A program made the position numbers and the translations under genes. Below the pieces are notes generated by a model, which did not search any database, was not told where the DNA came from, and saw nothing but the letters and a program-made list of their open reading frames with translations. Shown piece by piece: positions 26,092 through 35,099 of a DNA stretch of 64,000 nucleotides. Position 1 is the stretch's first letter. Each line of letters starts with the position of its first letter. Source of the DNA: Bacteroidales bacterium (lineage in GTDB: Bacteria > Bacteroidota > Bacteroidia > Bacteroidales > UBA7960); contig JAAYLH010000092.1 in NCBI GenBank assembly GCA_012521995.1, positions 1 to 64,000 of the forward strand, read 5' to 3'.

Positions 26092-26988
26092 TTAATTTAC
26101 AGCCGCAGCCAGGGCAATGCTGTTGAGCTTGGTTTCATCAGAGTCAGCCCTTGACGTAAGGACAATGGGTGCGGCAGCTCCCAGGATCACCGCAGCACAT
26201 TGGGCGCCTGCAAAGTAAATAAAGGCCTTGTACAGGGCGTTGGCGGCATCAATGTCGTCGGCCACCAGCAGGTCGGCATCGCCTGCCACGGGGCTGTGTA
26301 TGCCCTTATGCTCTGCGCTTTTCCCGCTCACTGCGTTGTCAAAGGCCAGGGGCCCGTCAATGATGCAGTTCCTGATTTGACCGCGATCAGCCATCTTGGC
26401 CAGGATGCTGGCCTCCAGGCTGCTTTTCATATCGGGGTTAACGGTTTCTACTGCGCTGAGCATGGCCACCTTAGGCTGGCTGATTCCCAGCTTGCGAAGA
26501 TAATTCACCGAATTTTTAACCAGGGAAATTTTTCCCTTCAGGTCTGGGGCTATGTTCATGGCTGCATCAGTGAGGCCGATGATCTTATGGTAGCTCTCAA
26601 GTTCAAAGAGGGCCAGGTGTGAAATGAGCTCACCCGTCCGCAGCCCCCATTCCTTGTTCAGCACCGCCCTCAACAGACTTGATGTGGGCAGGTTGCCTTT
26701 CATCAGGATATCTGCCTGCTTTTCACGAACCATCTTTACGGCAATGGTAGCGGCCTTGTCTACATCGGGCTCATCGATGATTTTAAAATCAGTCAGCGCA
26801 AATTGCTGTTTATAGGCAATAGATTCTATTTTCGACTGGTCACCTACAAGGATGCCTTCCACAATGCCCTTTTGCGCGGCGTTGACCACGGCTTCAAGGG
26901 CATTTTCATCGTGAGCGGCCGCCAGTACAAGGCGTTTTTTTGTGTGGGCGCGGGCCATTTCGTGTAATGCAGCAAGCGATTTTAGCAT
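26092..26988 (-). CDS. ptb: Phosphate butyryltransferase
   Basis: This member of the phosphate acetyl/butyryltransferase family converts butyryl-CoA and phosphate to butyryl phosphate, the substrate of the adjacent kinase. MKGNLPTSSLLRAVLN, GLTDAAMNIAPD and PVAGDADLLVADDIDAAN are family motifs. The reading frame is open far upstream (to 27420), but the extra 144 residues are not family-like and include a palindrome; I chose the ATG at 26988 (MLKSLAAL), giving 298 residues, the usual length. Confidence 0.92.
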   Translation of the reverse strand: MLKSLAALHEMARAHTKKRLVLAAAHDENALEAVVNAAQKGIVEGILVGDQSKIESIAYKQQFALTDFKIIDEPDVDKAATIAVKMVREKQADILMKGNLPTSSLLRAVLNKEWGLRTGELISHLALFELESYHKIIGLTDAAMNIAPDLKGKISLVKNSVNYLRKLGISQPKVAMLSAVETVNPDMKSSLEASILAKMADRGQIRNCIIDGPLAFDNAVSGKSAEHKGIHSPVAGDADLLVADDIDAANALYKAFIYFAGAQCAAVILGAAAPIVLTSRADSDETKLNSIALAAAVN

Positions 26989-27024
26989 AGGGTTTGGGTT
27001 TTTCTTTGGGTTTTGAACGTGCCC

Positions 27025-27032
27025 CAAAATTA
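27025..27032 (-). promoter_or_regulatory. Promoter -7 element of ptb-buk
   Basis: On the minus strand this reads TAATTTTG, matching TAnnTTTG, 36 bases before the chosen ptb start codon. It supports that start over the longer open frame. No clear -33 element is seen. Confidence 0.45.
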
Positions 27033-27219
27033 GCAAAAACTTTTCAGGGGATGGGCACTTGCAGCGGCTTCGATGCACAAAAACCAATTGTCGGTGCATT
27101 TCCATTGTATTCGACACTATTTGGTTTAATGATTGGGTCGGGGAAATGTTCTTTACGAACTCGGTCCTGAGCCCGGGCTTCTTACTTGCCTGTTCGTATT
27201 CATCAAGAAACATGTATTT

Positions 27220-27291
27220 ATTTCGACCGAAGTTCAGGCGGGTTTCAGCCGTTTTAAAGCGGCTGAAACCCGCCTGAACTTCGGTCGAAAT
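27220..27291. repeat. Long near-perfect 72-bp palindrome, copy A
   Basis: Positions 27220-27251 are exactly complementary to 27260-27291 (32 bp). The centre TTTTAAAG is also nearly symmetrical. A shorter relative lies at 48800-48857. It sits between ptb and hsp20 and is not followed by a T-run. Confidence 0.85.
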
Positions 27292-27521
27292 ACTTCTGTA
27301 AAATAAAAAATAAACGAAGCATACAAGCCCAAAGATCGTTTCCGTTACATAAGGATGAATAATGCGTACTTCTTTAAAAATGCCATAGCTACTTGGTTTG
27401 CAATGGTTTTTAATATACATGTAAGTTTTTATGCCGAAAGGCCAAAAAGGCCTCCCTGGCCAAAAGGGTCAGCAGTAAGGGGTTTCCTTGAAAGGGGATT
27501 TCCCGGAAGGGAATGTACAAC

Positions 27522-27558
27522 AAAAAAGGGCCGCTTCCTTTGACAGAAGCGGCCCTTT
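27522..27558 (-). terminator. Terminator of hsp20
   Basis: AAAGGGCCGCTTC pairs perfectly over 13 bp with GAAGCGGCCCTTT around an eight-base loop. On the minus strand it is followed by TTTTTTG. Confidence 0.85.
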
Positions 27559-27578
27559 GGGGTGATATATATTGGGAT

Positions 27579-28004
27579 TTAAGAAATTTCAATGCTGCGG
27601 CTGAGCTTGGCTTTTTCAGGGTTCAGCTTGGGTATGCTGATGAAAAGGATGCCCTGCTCATAGCGTGCACTGATCTTTTCGCCGTCGGTGGTTTTGGGAA
27701 TGGAAAACGAGCGGGTGAAGCTGTCCATACCAAATTCGCGGCGCAGGAATTTATCCTCTTGTTTTTCGTCCTCTTTTTTCTCGTAAGAAACCGAAAGGAC
27801 ATTGTTTTCAACGTTCAGGCTGAAATCATCCTTTTTCATTCCGGGGGCAGCCAGTTGAATCTCAAACTGTTTTTCATCCTCCAGGATATTGGTGGCCGGA
27901 ACGCAGCCACAGTTTTTTTCAAAACCAGTCGATAAATTGCGTTCCATCATTTCGTCGAACATGTTTGAAAACATGGGTCGGTTGTTCCATCTGATAATAG
28001 TCAT
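27579..28004 (-). CDS. Hsp20 / alpha-crystallin family small heat shock protein
   Basis: This ATP-independent holdase chaperone has the alpha-crystallin domain from about residue 45 to 140. Family features are FEIQLAAPGMKKDDFSLNVENNVLSVSYE near 50-80, FTRSFSIP, and A(R)YEQGILFISIPK with the conserved GILxI-type strand. The 141-residue length is typical. A Cys pair (C34, C36 region) in the N-terminal arm is uncommon. It has its own terminator and is monocistronic. Confidence 0.93.
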   Translation of the reverse strand: MTIIRWNNRPMFSNMFDEMMERNLSTGFEKNCGCVPATNILEDEKQFEIQLAAPGMKKDDFSLNVENNVLSVSYEKKEDEKQEDKFLRREFGMDSFTRSFSIPKTTDGEKISARYEQGILFISIPKLNPEKAKLSRSIEIS

Positions 28005-28224
28005 GGGTTGTTTCTCCTTATTTTTGGTTAAAATTTACTGTTTGAAAATTGTTTCCCTCCATTGGACAAATCCCGTTCCGATCCTGTTTTTTTAAAAAAA
28101 CGACAAGATATACGGTCATTTTGGCTGATTTTTTATTTTTGCATCAACAATGAATGCCATAATGGCGCCAGTGAGGTTTCGCGGTATTCCGGCAAACTTT
28201 TAAGGAAAAACGGGGTTTAGTATA

Positions 28225-28232
28225 TACCTTTG
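28225..28232 (+). promoter_or_regulatory. Promoter -7 element of the YbhN-like gene
   Basis: TACCTTTG matches TAnnTTTG and lies 24 bases before the ATG at 28257. It overlaps an alternative in-frame TTG start (28230), which argues for the ATG. Confidence 0.5.
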
Positions 28233-28256
28233 CCAATAAGCGGCAGTGATTGCTTC

Positions 28257-29348
28257 ATGGATAAACAACAAAAGAAGATCCTGGATTTTTTTCATTTTCG
28301 GCGCATCCTGATTCCCATTATTCTGGGGCTGGGTGTTGCCAGTTTCCTGCTATGGCGCAGTTTTGACCTTGAGGCTTTCAGGGAGGTAAACTGGGGCGGG
28401 CGTTCGTACGTCTATATCGGGATGGCGCTGTTGATGATGGTGATACGCGACGGGGCCTATATGATTCGTTTGCGGGTGCTGACAGATGGACAGCTTTCTT
28501 GGCGGCAGAGCTTTGAAGTGATCATGCTTTGGGAGTTTGCCTCGGCAGTGACGCCTTCCATTATCGGCGGATCGGCCATTGCCCTTTTTATCATCCATCG
28601 CGAAGGGGTCAGCATGGGTCGTACCACGGCCATTGTGTTGGTTACCGCTCTGCTCGACGAGTTGTTTTACATCATGATGGTTCCGCTGATTCTATTGGTG
28701 GTGGGGCCGCAGGACCTGTTCACTTCGGGTGGGGAGTATGTGTTTTTGAACACCCGCTTTGGCACCCAGGGCATTTTTGCTATTGGATACCTGTTTATTA
28801 TGGTGCTGACCACCATCATCCTGTACGGGGTTTTTATCAACCCAAGGGGCACCAAATATTTGCTGCTGTCCATTTTCAGGCTTCCTTTCCTGCGGCGCTG
28901 GCGGCCTGCTGCCGCTGAGACGGGCAACGAGATCATCATCACTGCGCGTGAAATGAAAGGCAAGCCTGCTGTCTTCTGGCTTAAGTCTTTTGGCAGCACC
29001 GCCTTTTCGTGGACGGCCCGTTTTTGGGTGGTCAATATGCTCATTATGGCCTTTGTGGGGCAGGGTGATCATCTGCTCATTTACGGGAGGCAGTTGATCA
29101 TGTGGGTCATCCTGATGATCAGCCCAACCCCCGGCGGCAGCGGGGTAGCCGAGATTGTTTTCAGCGGTTTCCTGGGCGAATTCATCCCTGGGGGCCTTAC
29201 CCCCGCTATGGGTCTGATGTGGCGTATCATCAGCTATTACCCCTACCTCTTTATCGGCGCTATTATCCTGCCCACCTGGCTTAAAAGGGTTTATTCGAAA
29301 AAACACCTCGACGCCAACAAGCAAACCATTGAATCTTCCGAAGCATAA
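28257..29348 (+). CDS. YbhN/AglD-like flippase-type membrane protein
   Basis: This is a polytopic inner-membrane protein of the lysylphosphatidylglycerol synthase transmembrane-region / UPF0104 (YbhN) type. About eight hydrophobic segments are spread over 363 residues. The conserved SAVTPSIIGGSAIALFII region and the late SPTPGGSGVAEI motif are characteristic. Related proteins are thought to flip lipids or lipid-linked sugars; the substrate is unknown. It is followed 65 bp later by a phospholipase D-type synthase gene, in keeping with a role in lipids. I chose the ATG at 28257 over an in-frame TTG at 28230. Confidence 0.8.
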   Translation: MDKQQKKILDFFHFRRILIPIILGLGVASFLLWRSFDLEAFREVNWGGRSYVYIGMALLMMVIRDGAYMIRLRVLTDGQLSWRQSFEVIMLWEFASAVTPSIIGGSAIALFIIHREGVSMGRTTAIVLVTALLDELFYIMMVPLILLVVGPQDLFTSGGEYVFLNTRFGTQGIFAIGYLFIMVLTTIILYGVFINPRGTKYLLLSIFRLPFLRRWRPAAAETGNEIIITAREMKGKPAVFWLKSFGSTAFSWTARFWVVNMLIMAFVGQGDHLLIYGRQLIMWVILMISPTPGGSGVAEIVFSGFLGEFIPGGLTPAMGLMWRIISYYPYLFIGAIILPTWLKRVYSKKHLDANKQTIESSEA

Positions 29349-29413
29349 GCAGGCATCCATGTTTTGTGCACCAAATTTGATATATTTGGTGTGTTTTTCT
29401 ACAAGCATTCGGA

Positions 29414-30493
29414 ATGACTACCCAGGCCAACGACATACAGATTAAACTGATCTCTGACCCGCTGCAGTATTTCACGGCGATGCTGAACGATATTGAGGCG
29501 GCCACACAATACATCTGGCTTGAGATCTACCGTTTTCGCAACGATCCGGTGGGCATTCGCTTTCGCGACAAGCTATTGAAAAAGTGCCGGGAGGGGGTTA
29601 AGGTAAGGGTGCTGATCGATTCGTGGGCGGCATCTTCTACCCAAGCATTCTTTCAGGAGTTGATAGATGCAGGTGGAGAGGTTAAGTTCTTTAAGAAGGT
29701 GCGCCTGAGCTGGGATGGCTTTACCAAGGGCCACCGCCGCAATCACCGCAAAATACTGGTGATCGACGATTGTATTACCTATATCGGTTCGGCCAACATT
29801 ACGGGCTACTCCTTCAACTGGCGTGAGTCGATGTTTCGTATCAAGGGGCCTATTGCCACTCGCTTCAAAAGGATCATACAGGACAGTTTCCGCATTTACA
29901 ACAAATACTTTTACGATAAACAGGCTTTTACCCGAATCATCAAATATGGCAATTTTGAGATCCTGCGTGATGTGCCTTCCCTGTCAAATCAGCCTGTAAA
30001 GAAGAAGTTCCTTGAACTGATCAATAATGCCAGGCGGGAGGTAATCATCGAGACGCCCTATTTCCTTCCGGGGAGCAGCCTGCGCAAGGCATTGACGGAT
30101 GCTGCCACTCGTGGCATCAATGTCAACGTGATTATTCCCAAGAAATCGGATGTGGGGACCCTTGACTTGCTGACCTCAAAATACCTTGGTGAGTTGGCAC
30201 AGCAAGGGGTGAAGTTCTTTTTTTACCTGCCCCAGAACTTGCACGCCAAACTTTTTTTGGCCGACCGCGAGACCTTCGTGATCGGGTCCTCCAATTTTGA
30301 TTACCGCAGTTTCAGGTATATGCACGAGATATGCCTTTCGGGCAAGCACAAGAGCTTGGTGCGGCAAATGGTCAGCCATTTCAATGAGACGCTGAAAGAT
30401 TCTGAGCCCTTTAATTACGATTTCTGGATGCGACGCCCCATCATGCAGCAGTTTTTCGAATGGCTTCTGGTGCCCTTTCGTCACCTGTTCTGA
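29414..30493 (+). CDS. Phospholipase D superfamily protein, cardiolipin synthase-like
   Basis: Two HxKxxxxD motifs define the superfamily: H111 (HRKILVID) and H277 (HAKLFLAD), each followed by a GSANI or GSSNFD motif. This pattern matches bacterial cardiolipin synthases, which join two phosphatidylglycerol molecules. At 359 residues it lacks the N-terminal transmembrane segments of full-length Cls and resembles the ClsB type, so another phosphatidyl-transfer reaction is possible. It converges with the NlpC/P60 gene, 16 bp apart. Confidence 0.85.
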   Translation: MTTQANDIQIKLISDPLQYFTAMLNDIEAATQYIWLEIYRFRNDPVGIRFRDKLLKKCREGVKVRVLIDSWAASSTQAFFQELIDAGGEVKFFKKVRLSWDGFTKGHRRNHRKILVIDDCITYIGSANITGYSFNWRESMFRIKGPIATRFKRIIQDSFRIYNKYFYDKQAFTRIIKYGNFEILRDVPSLSNQPVKKKFLELINNARREVIIETPYFLPGSSLRKALTDAATRGINVNVIIPKKSDVGTLDLLTSKYLGELAQQGVKFFFYLPQNLHAKLFLADRETFVIGSSNFDYRSFRYMHEICLSGKHKSLVRQMVSHFNETLKDSEPFNYDFWMRRPIMQQFFEWLLVPFRHLF

Positions 30494-30509
30494 TTGCGTT
30501 TCACGGGTT

Positions 30510-31079
30510 TTATTTTACCCTTCCTGCCCGGGCCCAGGTGCGGCGGTAATAGGGCTCGTCGAGGTCGCTAACCACGACCCCTCGCGAGGAAGAGGCGTGG
30601 ATGAACTTGTTGTTGCTGAGGTAAATGCCTACGTGAGAAATCCTGCGTCCCCCTGAAGTGCGAAAGAACACCAGGTCGCCTTCTTGCAGTTGTGCCTTGC
30701 TGATGTTGCGCGAAAAGGCGGCCATGTCGGCGCTGGAACGGGGGAGCCTGACCTGGTAAACCGTGCGGAATACCTCCATGACAAATCCTGAGCAGTCGGC
30801 GCCTTCGCGGGAATTGCCTGCATAGCGGTGGGGGGTGCCCAGCCAGCTGCTTACTTCGCGGATCAGTTCTGGGTTTTCGAAGCCGCCCAGGGTATAACCA
30901 AGCTTTTGGGAATAGGTGCTGTAAAAGGCGCGGTCTGTTGCCTCAGCGGGCGCTTGCCACAGCTCACGCTTGCTGCGGCAGCCCGGAAACATCAGGGTGA
31001 GTATCAAAAACAGGAAAAGCCAGCAACGGCTGTTGCTGATAGAGGTGTTGCCAGGGAGAAATATTCCGGTGAGGTTCAT
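30510..31079 (-). CDS. NlpC/P60 family lipoprotein (peptidoglycan hydrolase)
   Basis: This is a cell-wall cysteine peptidase, expected to cut within peptide stems of peptidoglycan. A hydrophobic segment ends in a lipobox (MFPGC), so it is probably lipid-anchored. The catalytic Cys is in ADCSGFV, the first His in SHVGIYL and the second polar residue in FIHASS. I chose the ATG at 31079 (MNLTGIF); an in-frame ATG at 31109 would add ten residues. The gene diverges from glutamine synthetase. Confidence 0.88.
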   Translation of the reverse strand: MNLTGIFLPGNTSISNSRCWLFLFLILTLMFPGCRSKRELWQAPAEATDRAFYSTYSQKLGYTLGGFENPELIREVSSWLGTPHRYAGNSREGADCSGFVMEVFRTVYQVRLPRSSADMAAFSRNISKAQLQEGDLVFFRTSGGRRISHVGIYLSNNKFIHASSSRGVVVSDLDEPYYRRTWARAGRVK

Positions 31080-31207
31080 TAAAACAAAAATAATAATAAA
31101 ATCGGGCATTAGAGATGAAAAAAGGCTGGGGGCAACCTCTTTGATCTTCCATTTTTTGACTAATTTGGCCGAAAATATTTAAGCTCATTCCATTAAATCA
31201 TGTTTTT

Positions 31208-32713
31208 ATGAATGAAGATCAATATGTTTTAAATCCCAACCCCCTTGTCAGGCATTTACGTAAGCTTCCCCACGAGTTTACCAAGGAGGACATTATCAAG
31301 TACATAGAGGATAATGAAATACAAATGCTTAATTTCAGATATGTGGGAGGTGATGGACGCCTAAAGTCCCTGAATTTTGTGATCCAGAGCCGCGAACATC
31401 TGGAAGGGGTGCTTTCTGCAGGTGAGCGTGTAGATGGCAGCAGTTTGTTTTCATTTCTGGAAGCCGGCTCCAGTGACCTTTATGTTGTTCCGCGTTTTAA
31501 GACTGCTTTTGTTAATCCTTTTTCGGAGATTCCCGCGCTGGATATCCTTTGTTCGTATTTCGACAAGGATGGCAACCCCATTGCCAGTGCCCCCGAGAAC
31601 ATTATGCGCAAGGCCCATCGGGCCCTTGTGGAAAAGACAGGTTACAGCCTGGAGGTGATGGGCGAGATAGAATATTATGTGATCAGCGAGCACGATGAAC
31701 TGTTCAAGGCCACTGATCAGAAAGGCTATCACGAATCGACCCCCTTTGTGAAATGGGAGCAGTTGCGTGCGGATGCCATGCTGGCCCTTGCCCAGACGGG
31801 TGCCCAGATCAAATACGGGCATTCGGAAGTGGGCAATTTTTCGGACGATGAGCACGAGTATGAGCAAAATGAGATAGAATTCCTTCCCACCAACATTGAA
31901 GATGCCGCCGACCAGCTGATCATCGCCAAGTGGGTGCTGCGGCAGGTGGCTTACGAGTACGGCGTTACCGTTAGTTTTGCCCCGAAAATCACGGCAGGTA
32001 AGGCTGGCAGCGGAATGCACATCCACATGCGGCCCATGAAGGACGGCAAGAATGTAACGCTTGACAATGGTGAGATCAGCGAGGTGTCGCGTAAGGTGAT
32101 TGCAGGCATCCTTGACCTGGCCCCCTCTCTTTCTGCCTTTGGGAATACCATTCCTACTTCTTATTTCCGCCTGGTGCCTCATCAGGAAGCCCCTACCAAT
32201 ATCTGCTGGGGAATGCGCAACCGTTCGACGCTGATCAGGGTACCCCTGGGTTGGTCGGGCGCCAGCGATATGGTAAAAACTGCCAACCCCCTCGAGGTGG
32301 CTCATCCCGGTGACTACAGCGATAAGCAGACCTTTGAGTTCCGCTGTCCCGACGGCTCGGCCGACATCTACCTGTTGATTGCAGGCCTGTGTGTGGGTGC
32401 GCGCCACGGGTTTGAAATGCCTGATGCACTGGCGTTTGCCGAAAAGACCTATGTGGATGTCAACATTTTCGACGATAAGCATAAGCACCGCACCGACACC
32501 CTGGCCCAGCTCCCCATTTCCTGTGTACAGGCGGCCAAATACCTTCGTGAGCAGGCAGGGGTTTATATGCAGCACGGGGTGTTTACCACCAGCCTGATTG
32601 AAGGCACCGCCAAACGCCTGGAAGCCTTTAAGGACGAAAACTTGCGGGAAAAGATAAGCTGTAACCGCGAGGAAACCATGAAACTGGTCAGGCGGCATCT
32701 GCATTGCGGTTAA
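31208..32713 (+). CDS. glnA: Glutamine synthetase (GSI-type)
   Basis: The family makes glutamine from glutamate, ammonia and ATP. The N-terminal beta-grasp domain spans about residues 25-115, with DGSSLFSF, and the catalytic domain has GEIEYYV, metal-binding EVGNFSDDEHEYEQNEIEF, GSGMHIHM and ICWGMRNRSTLIRVP in the expected order. The 501-residue length is slightly longer than typical GSI. The phosphate-loop sequences differ somewhat from the E. coli type, so it is a divergent subgroup. No nitrogen-regulatory genes adjoin it. Confidence 0.88.
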   Translation: MNEDQYVLNPNPLVRHLRKLPHEFTKEDIIKYIEDNEIQMLNFRYVGGDGRLKSLNFVIQSREHLEGVLSAGERVDGSSLFSFLEAGSSDLYVVPRFKTAFVNPFSEIPALDILCSYFDKDGNPIASAPENIMRKAHRALVEKTGYSLEVMGEIEYYVISEHDELFKATDQKGYHESTPFVKWEQLRADAMLALAQTGAQIKYGHSEVGNFSDDEHEYEQNEIEFLPTNIEDAADQLIIAKWVLRQVAYEYGVTVSFAPKITAGKAGSGMHIHMRPMKDGKNVTLDNGEISEVSRKVIAGILDLAPSLSAFGNTIPTSYFRLVPHQEAPTNICWGMRNRSTLIRVPLGWSGASDMVKTANPLEVAHPGDYSDKQTFEFRCPDGSADIYLLIAGLCVGARHGFEMPDALAFAEKTYVDVNIFDDKHKHRTDTLAQLPISCVQAAKYLREQAGVYMQHGVFTTSLIEGTAKRLEAFKDENLREKISCNREETMKLVRRHLHCG

Positions 32714-32760
32714 TCGACCATTGAAAATTGTTTCTTCTTACAGAAACTATTTCCTAAAAA

Positions 32761-32801
32761 GAGAAGAGGCCAGTGTTGATCAAGCGCTGGCCTCTTCTTT
32801 T
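32761..32801. terminator. Bidirectional terminator between glnA and deoC
   Basis: GAAGAGGCCAG pairs with CTGGCCTCTTC around a loop of about 12 bases. T-runs on the plus side and A-runs on the other let it serve both convergent genes. Confidence 0.75.
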
Positions 32802-32810
32802 ATCCTTTGG

Positions 32811-33665
32811 TCAACCGGATGCTTTCACGGCATCTACCAGACTGTTTGCCAGGCGGCTGGCGCCAAAGCGGAGCCAGTCTTTATTCAGCCATTCTGAGCC
32901 CAGGATTTGATCGGTAAGGACATAATACTTCAATGCAGTTTCAGGGTCAGCGATGCCTCCTGCAGGTTTGATGCCCACCATTTTCCCTGTCTGTTCATAA
33001 TGGTCGCGGATGGCCTCGAGCATCACGAGCATGGCCTCGGGTGTTGCGGCGGGCTGCATTTTTCCCGTGGAGGTTTTCAGGAAGTGCGCCCCTGCCTGGA
33101 GGGCAATTTCACTGGCCCGCCGTATGTTGGTGGCGGTGGTCAGTTCGCCCGTTTCCAGGATGACTTTCAGGTGTGCATCACCGCAGGCCTCGCGAATGGC
33201 AGCGATCTCATCATACACCAGGGAATATTCCCCTTCGAGGAACTTACCGCGGGAGATGACCATATCGATCTCGTCAGCGCCTTCTTCCACAGCATACTTT
33301 ACTTCGGCAACCTTGATGTGGAGGGGAGATTGGCCTGCTGGGAAAGCTCCTGCCACGGATGCCACCAGTATGCGCGTGCCTTCCAGGGCTTTCCGTGCTG
33401 TACGGATCAGGGTAGGATACACACATACAGCGGCCACGTTGGGCAGGCCATATCCCAGGCGGTCGAACGATCGACCCTTTTCACACATCTGGACCACCTT
33501 CTGTGTGGTATCGGCCCCTTCCAGGGTGGTCAGGTCGATCATGCCCAGGATGGAGGCATAGGCTTTCTTTAAGGAATAGGTGTCCAGGCTGTTGTTCAGG
33601 ATCTTGCTGACCCGGTTTTTGATGTCGTCGTCGGAGAAGACAGGGGATTGGGTGAAATCAATCAT
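32811..33665 (-). CDS. deoC: Deoxyribose-phosphate aldolase
   Basis: DeoC splits 2-deoxyribose 5-phosphate to glyceraldehyde 3-phosphate and acetaldehyde in deoxynucleoside catabolism. The Schiff-base lysine is in FLKTSTGK, the second lysine in GIKPAGGI, and EIDMVISRG is the substrate-binding strand. The long open frame starts at 33785, but the first 40 residues are not family-like and cover tRNA-upstream DNA. I chose the ATG at 33665 (MIDFTQS), giving 284 residues. It is a single gene with a shared terminator. Confidence 0.92.
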   Translation of the reverse strand: MIDFTQSPVFSDDDIKNRVSKILNNSLDTYSLKKAYASILGMIDLTTLEGADTTQKVVQMCEKGRSFDRLGYGLPNVAAVCVYPTLIRTARKALEGTRILVASVAGAFPAGQSPLHIKVAEVKYAVEEGADEIDMVISRGKFLEGEYSLVYDEIAAIREACGDAHLKVILETGELTTATNIRRASEIALQAGAHFLKTSTGKMQPAATPEAMLVMLEAIRDHYEQTGKMVGIKPAGGIADPETALKYYVLTDQILGSEWLNKDWLRFGASRLANSLVDAVKASG

Positions 33666-33814
33666 GGCTGGGTTAGTTTTGTTAAGTAAAGATAAGTTAA
33701 AACCTGCATTCAAAAAAACCCCCGGGAAAAAGGAAGTCCCGTTAAGGCACGCAAAATTTGTGTGGGACGCCAGGGGCGCCTCCAAAATTTCAAAGGCAAT
33801 AAACCAATATTGCT

Positions 33815-33822
33815 TATCTTTG
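33815..33822 (+). promoter_or_regulatory. Promoter -7 element of tRNA-Arg
   Basis: TATCTTTG matches TAnnTTTG and ends 12 bases before the tRNA, the same spacing as in the tRNA-Ala promoter. A TTTC lies 23 bases upstream. Confidence 0.6.
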
Positions 33823-33834
33823 CATCGGCTAAAA

Positions 33835-33908
33835 GGCTCCGTAGTTCAATTGGATAGAATAGCAGATTCCGGTTCTGTCGGTTGGGGGTTCGAGTCCCTC
33901 CGGAGTCA
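33835..33908 (+). tRNA. tRNA-Arg (anticodon CCG)
   Basis: The acceptor stem GGCTCCG pairs with CGGAGTC (one G-U). The anticodon stem GCAGA/TCTGT encloses TTCCGGT, giving anticodon CCG, which reads CGG arginine codons. The T-arm GGGGG-TTCGAGT-CCCTC is standard. The discriminator is A and CCA is not encoded. Confidence 0.95.
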
Positions 33909-33920
33909 CTGAAAACAAAT

Positions 33921-33957
33921 AAACCACCTGAAAAACCTTGAGTTTTCAGGTGGTTTT
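33921..33957 (+). terminator. Terminator after tRNA-Arg
   Basis: AAACCACCTGAAAA pairs over 14 bp with TTTTCAGGTGGTTT around a seven-base loop and continues into a T-run. The reverse strand also fits a terminator for the DUF4837 gene. Confidence 0.88.
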
Positions 33958-33989
33958 TTATTTTTGGAAATGGTCATCCTTTACGAGGC

Positions 33990-35000
33990 TTATTCCGCAG
34001 GTGTTTCCTGCTTTTCCTTTTCAGGGAATTTCAGGCTATAGATCATGGCCTCGACCTGGCGCAGATAGTCGCGTTTTTTAAAGTCGGGGGCATATACAAA
34101 ACCGTCGAGGATCACCAGTCGTCCTTTTGCCTCATCCACCAGGGTATAATTGATAAAGGGTCCGCCCATAAAATCGCCTTCCACGCGCCATAAGCTGCGT
34201 GCCTCCATAGCATAGTAGCCGTTGAAGTTCACTTCGCGGTATTCGGGGGTCAATTCAGGATAGGTGGTCATATATGAGCCTTCAAGCTGGCCGGGGACAT
34301 ATAAATGGGTGATTGAGTCACGGCGCATGCGAATCACGTCGTGCATAAAATCTATGGCAGGGTCCTTGTATTCCAGGGTAGCGATCAGGACGCTCATATC
34401 AAGGTCTTCGCGGGTGCCTGTCCGACGGATCCAGATGAAGTCATCGCCTTTTTTGGCAATAAAAAACCCTTCGGGAATAGCCATTTCGTATCCAAACATT
34501 TCACGCACTGTGGTGCGTGCCTCGTGGTTGGGCGTTCGATTGTAGGCGTTGATGATGCGCGCGCGTTCGGCTTCAAGGTAATGGTCGATGAAGGTCTGGG
34601 CATTGGCTTCCATTACCCTGCGGAAAATGGAGTCGTTGGGGGCCTGGACACGAATCACCACCTGGGGGTTTGACCATGTATTTTTTGATATTTCAAGATT
34701 CGCTTTTGCCAGGGTATCGGATATTTCAGCCAAAAAGATATGGCGGTGGGTTTCAAACATCTTAACGAAGCTTTCCTCCTGAATCTGTACCAGGTCAAAC
34801 ATGGGCTCATAGGTAAGCACCATAGGTACCTGGGCCTGGAATACCTCACGGATGACTTCACCTGCTGGCCCTTCATACTGGCGGTTGTTCATCACCACCA
34901 GCAGTTCGCCTGCGCGCCCGGTGGCCGAAGGCTGTTGCGGGCGTTCTGTATTGCAAGCAGCTAATAATACAATCAATGTTAAATAGAGGAACTTCTTCAT
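33990..35000 (-). CDS. DUF4837-type lipoprotein
   Basis: This 336-residue lipoprotein of unknown function resembles the DUF4837 family of Bacteroidota. The signal peptide ends in the lipobox LLAAC at residues 12-16, followed by a low-complexity linker and a globular domain starting GRAGELLVVMNNRQYEG. The rest repeats alpha/beta patterns, with FIWIRRTG and GPFINYTLVDEAKGRLVILDGFVYAP near the C-terminus. It is the last minus-strand gene before the terminator shared with tRNA-Arg. Confidence 0.75.
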   Translation of the reverse strand: MKKFLYLTLIVLLAACNTERPQQPSATGRAGELLVVMNNRQYEGPAGEVIREVFQAQVPMVLTYEPMFDLVQIQEESFVKMFETHRHIFLAEISDTLAKANLEISKNTWSNPQVVIRVQAPNDSIFRRVMEANAQTFIDHYLEAERARIINAYNRTPNHEARTTVREMFGYEMAIPEGFFIAKKGDDFIWIRRTGTREDLDMSVLIATLEYKDPAIDFMHDVIRMRRDSITHLYVPGQLEGSYMTTYPELTPEYREVNFNGYYAMEARSLWRVEGDFMGGPFINYTLVDEAKGRLVILDGFVYAPDFKKRDYLRQVEAMIYSLKFPEKEKQETPAE

Positions 35001-35030
35001 GATGCATTGTTTTTGGGTTTAAAAAACCAA

Positions 35031-35051
35031 AAGACCCCAGGCTGGGGTCTT
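35031..35051 (-). terminator. Terminator of the MltD-like gene
   Basis: AAGACCCCAG pairs with CTGGGGTCTT with almost no loop. On the minus strand it runs into TTGGTTTTTT. Confidence 0.75.
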
Positions 35052-35099
35052 CAAAAATAGCAAAAAAAATGCCAAAATCCTGATTAAGGTAAAATTCTG

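Noticed and set aside
26989-27420. N-terminal extension of phosphate butyryltransferase (up to 144 extra residues)
   Set aside because: The extension covers a 72-bp palindrome and a promoter-like site, and the family length of about 300 residues fits the internal ATG.
31451-32704. 417-codon minus-strand frame opposite glnA
   Set aside because: It is a shadow of glutamine synthetase; the plus strand carries all family motifs.
33666-33785. 40-residue N-terminal extension of DeoC
   Set aside because: It is not family-like, and the ATG at 33665 gives the expected length.
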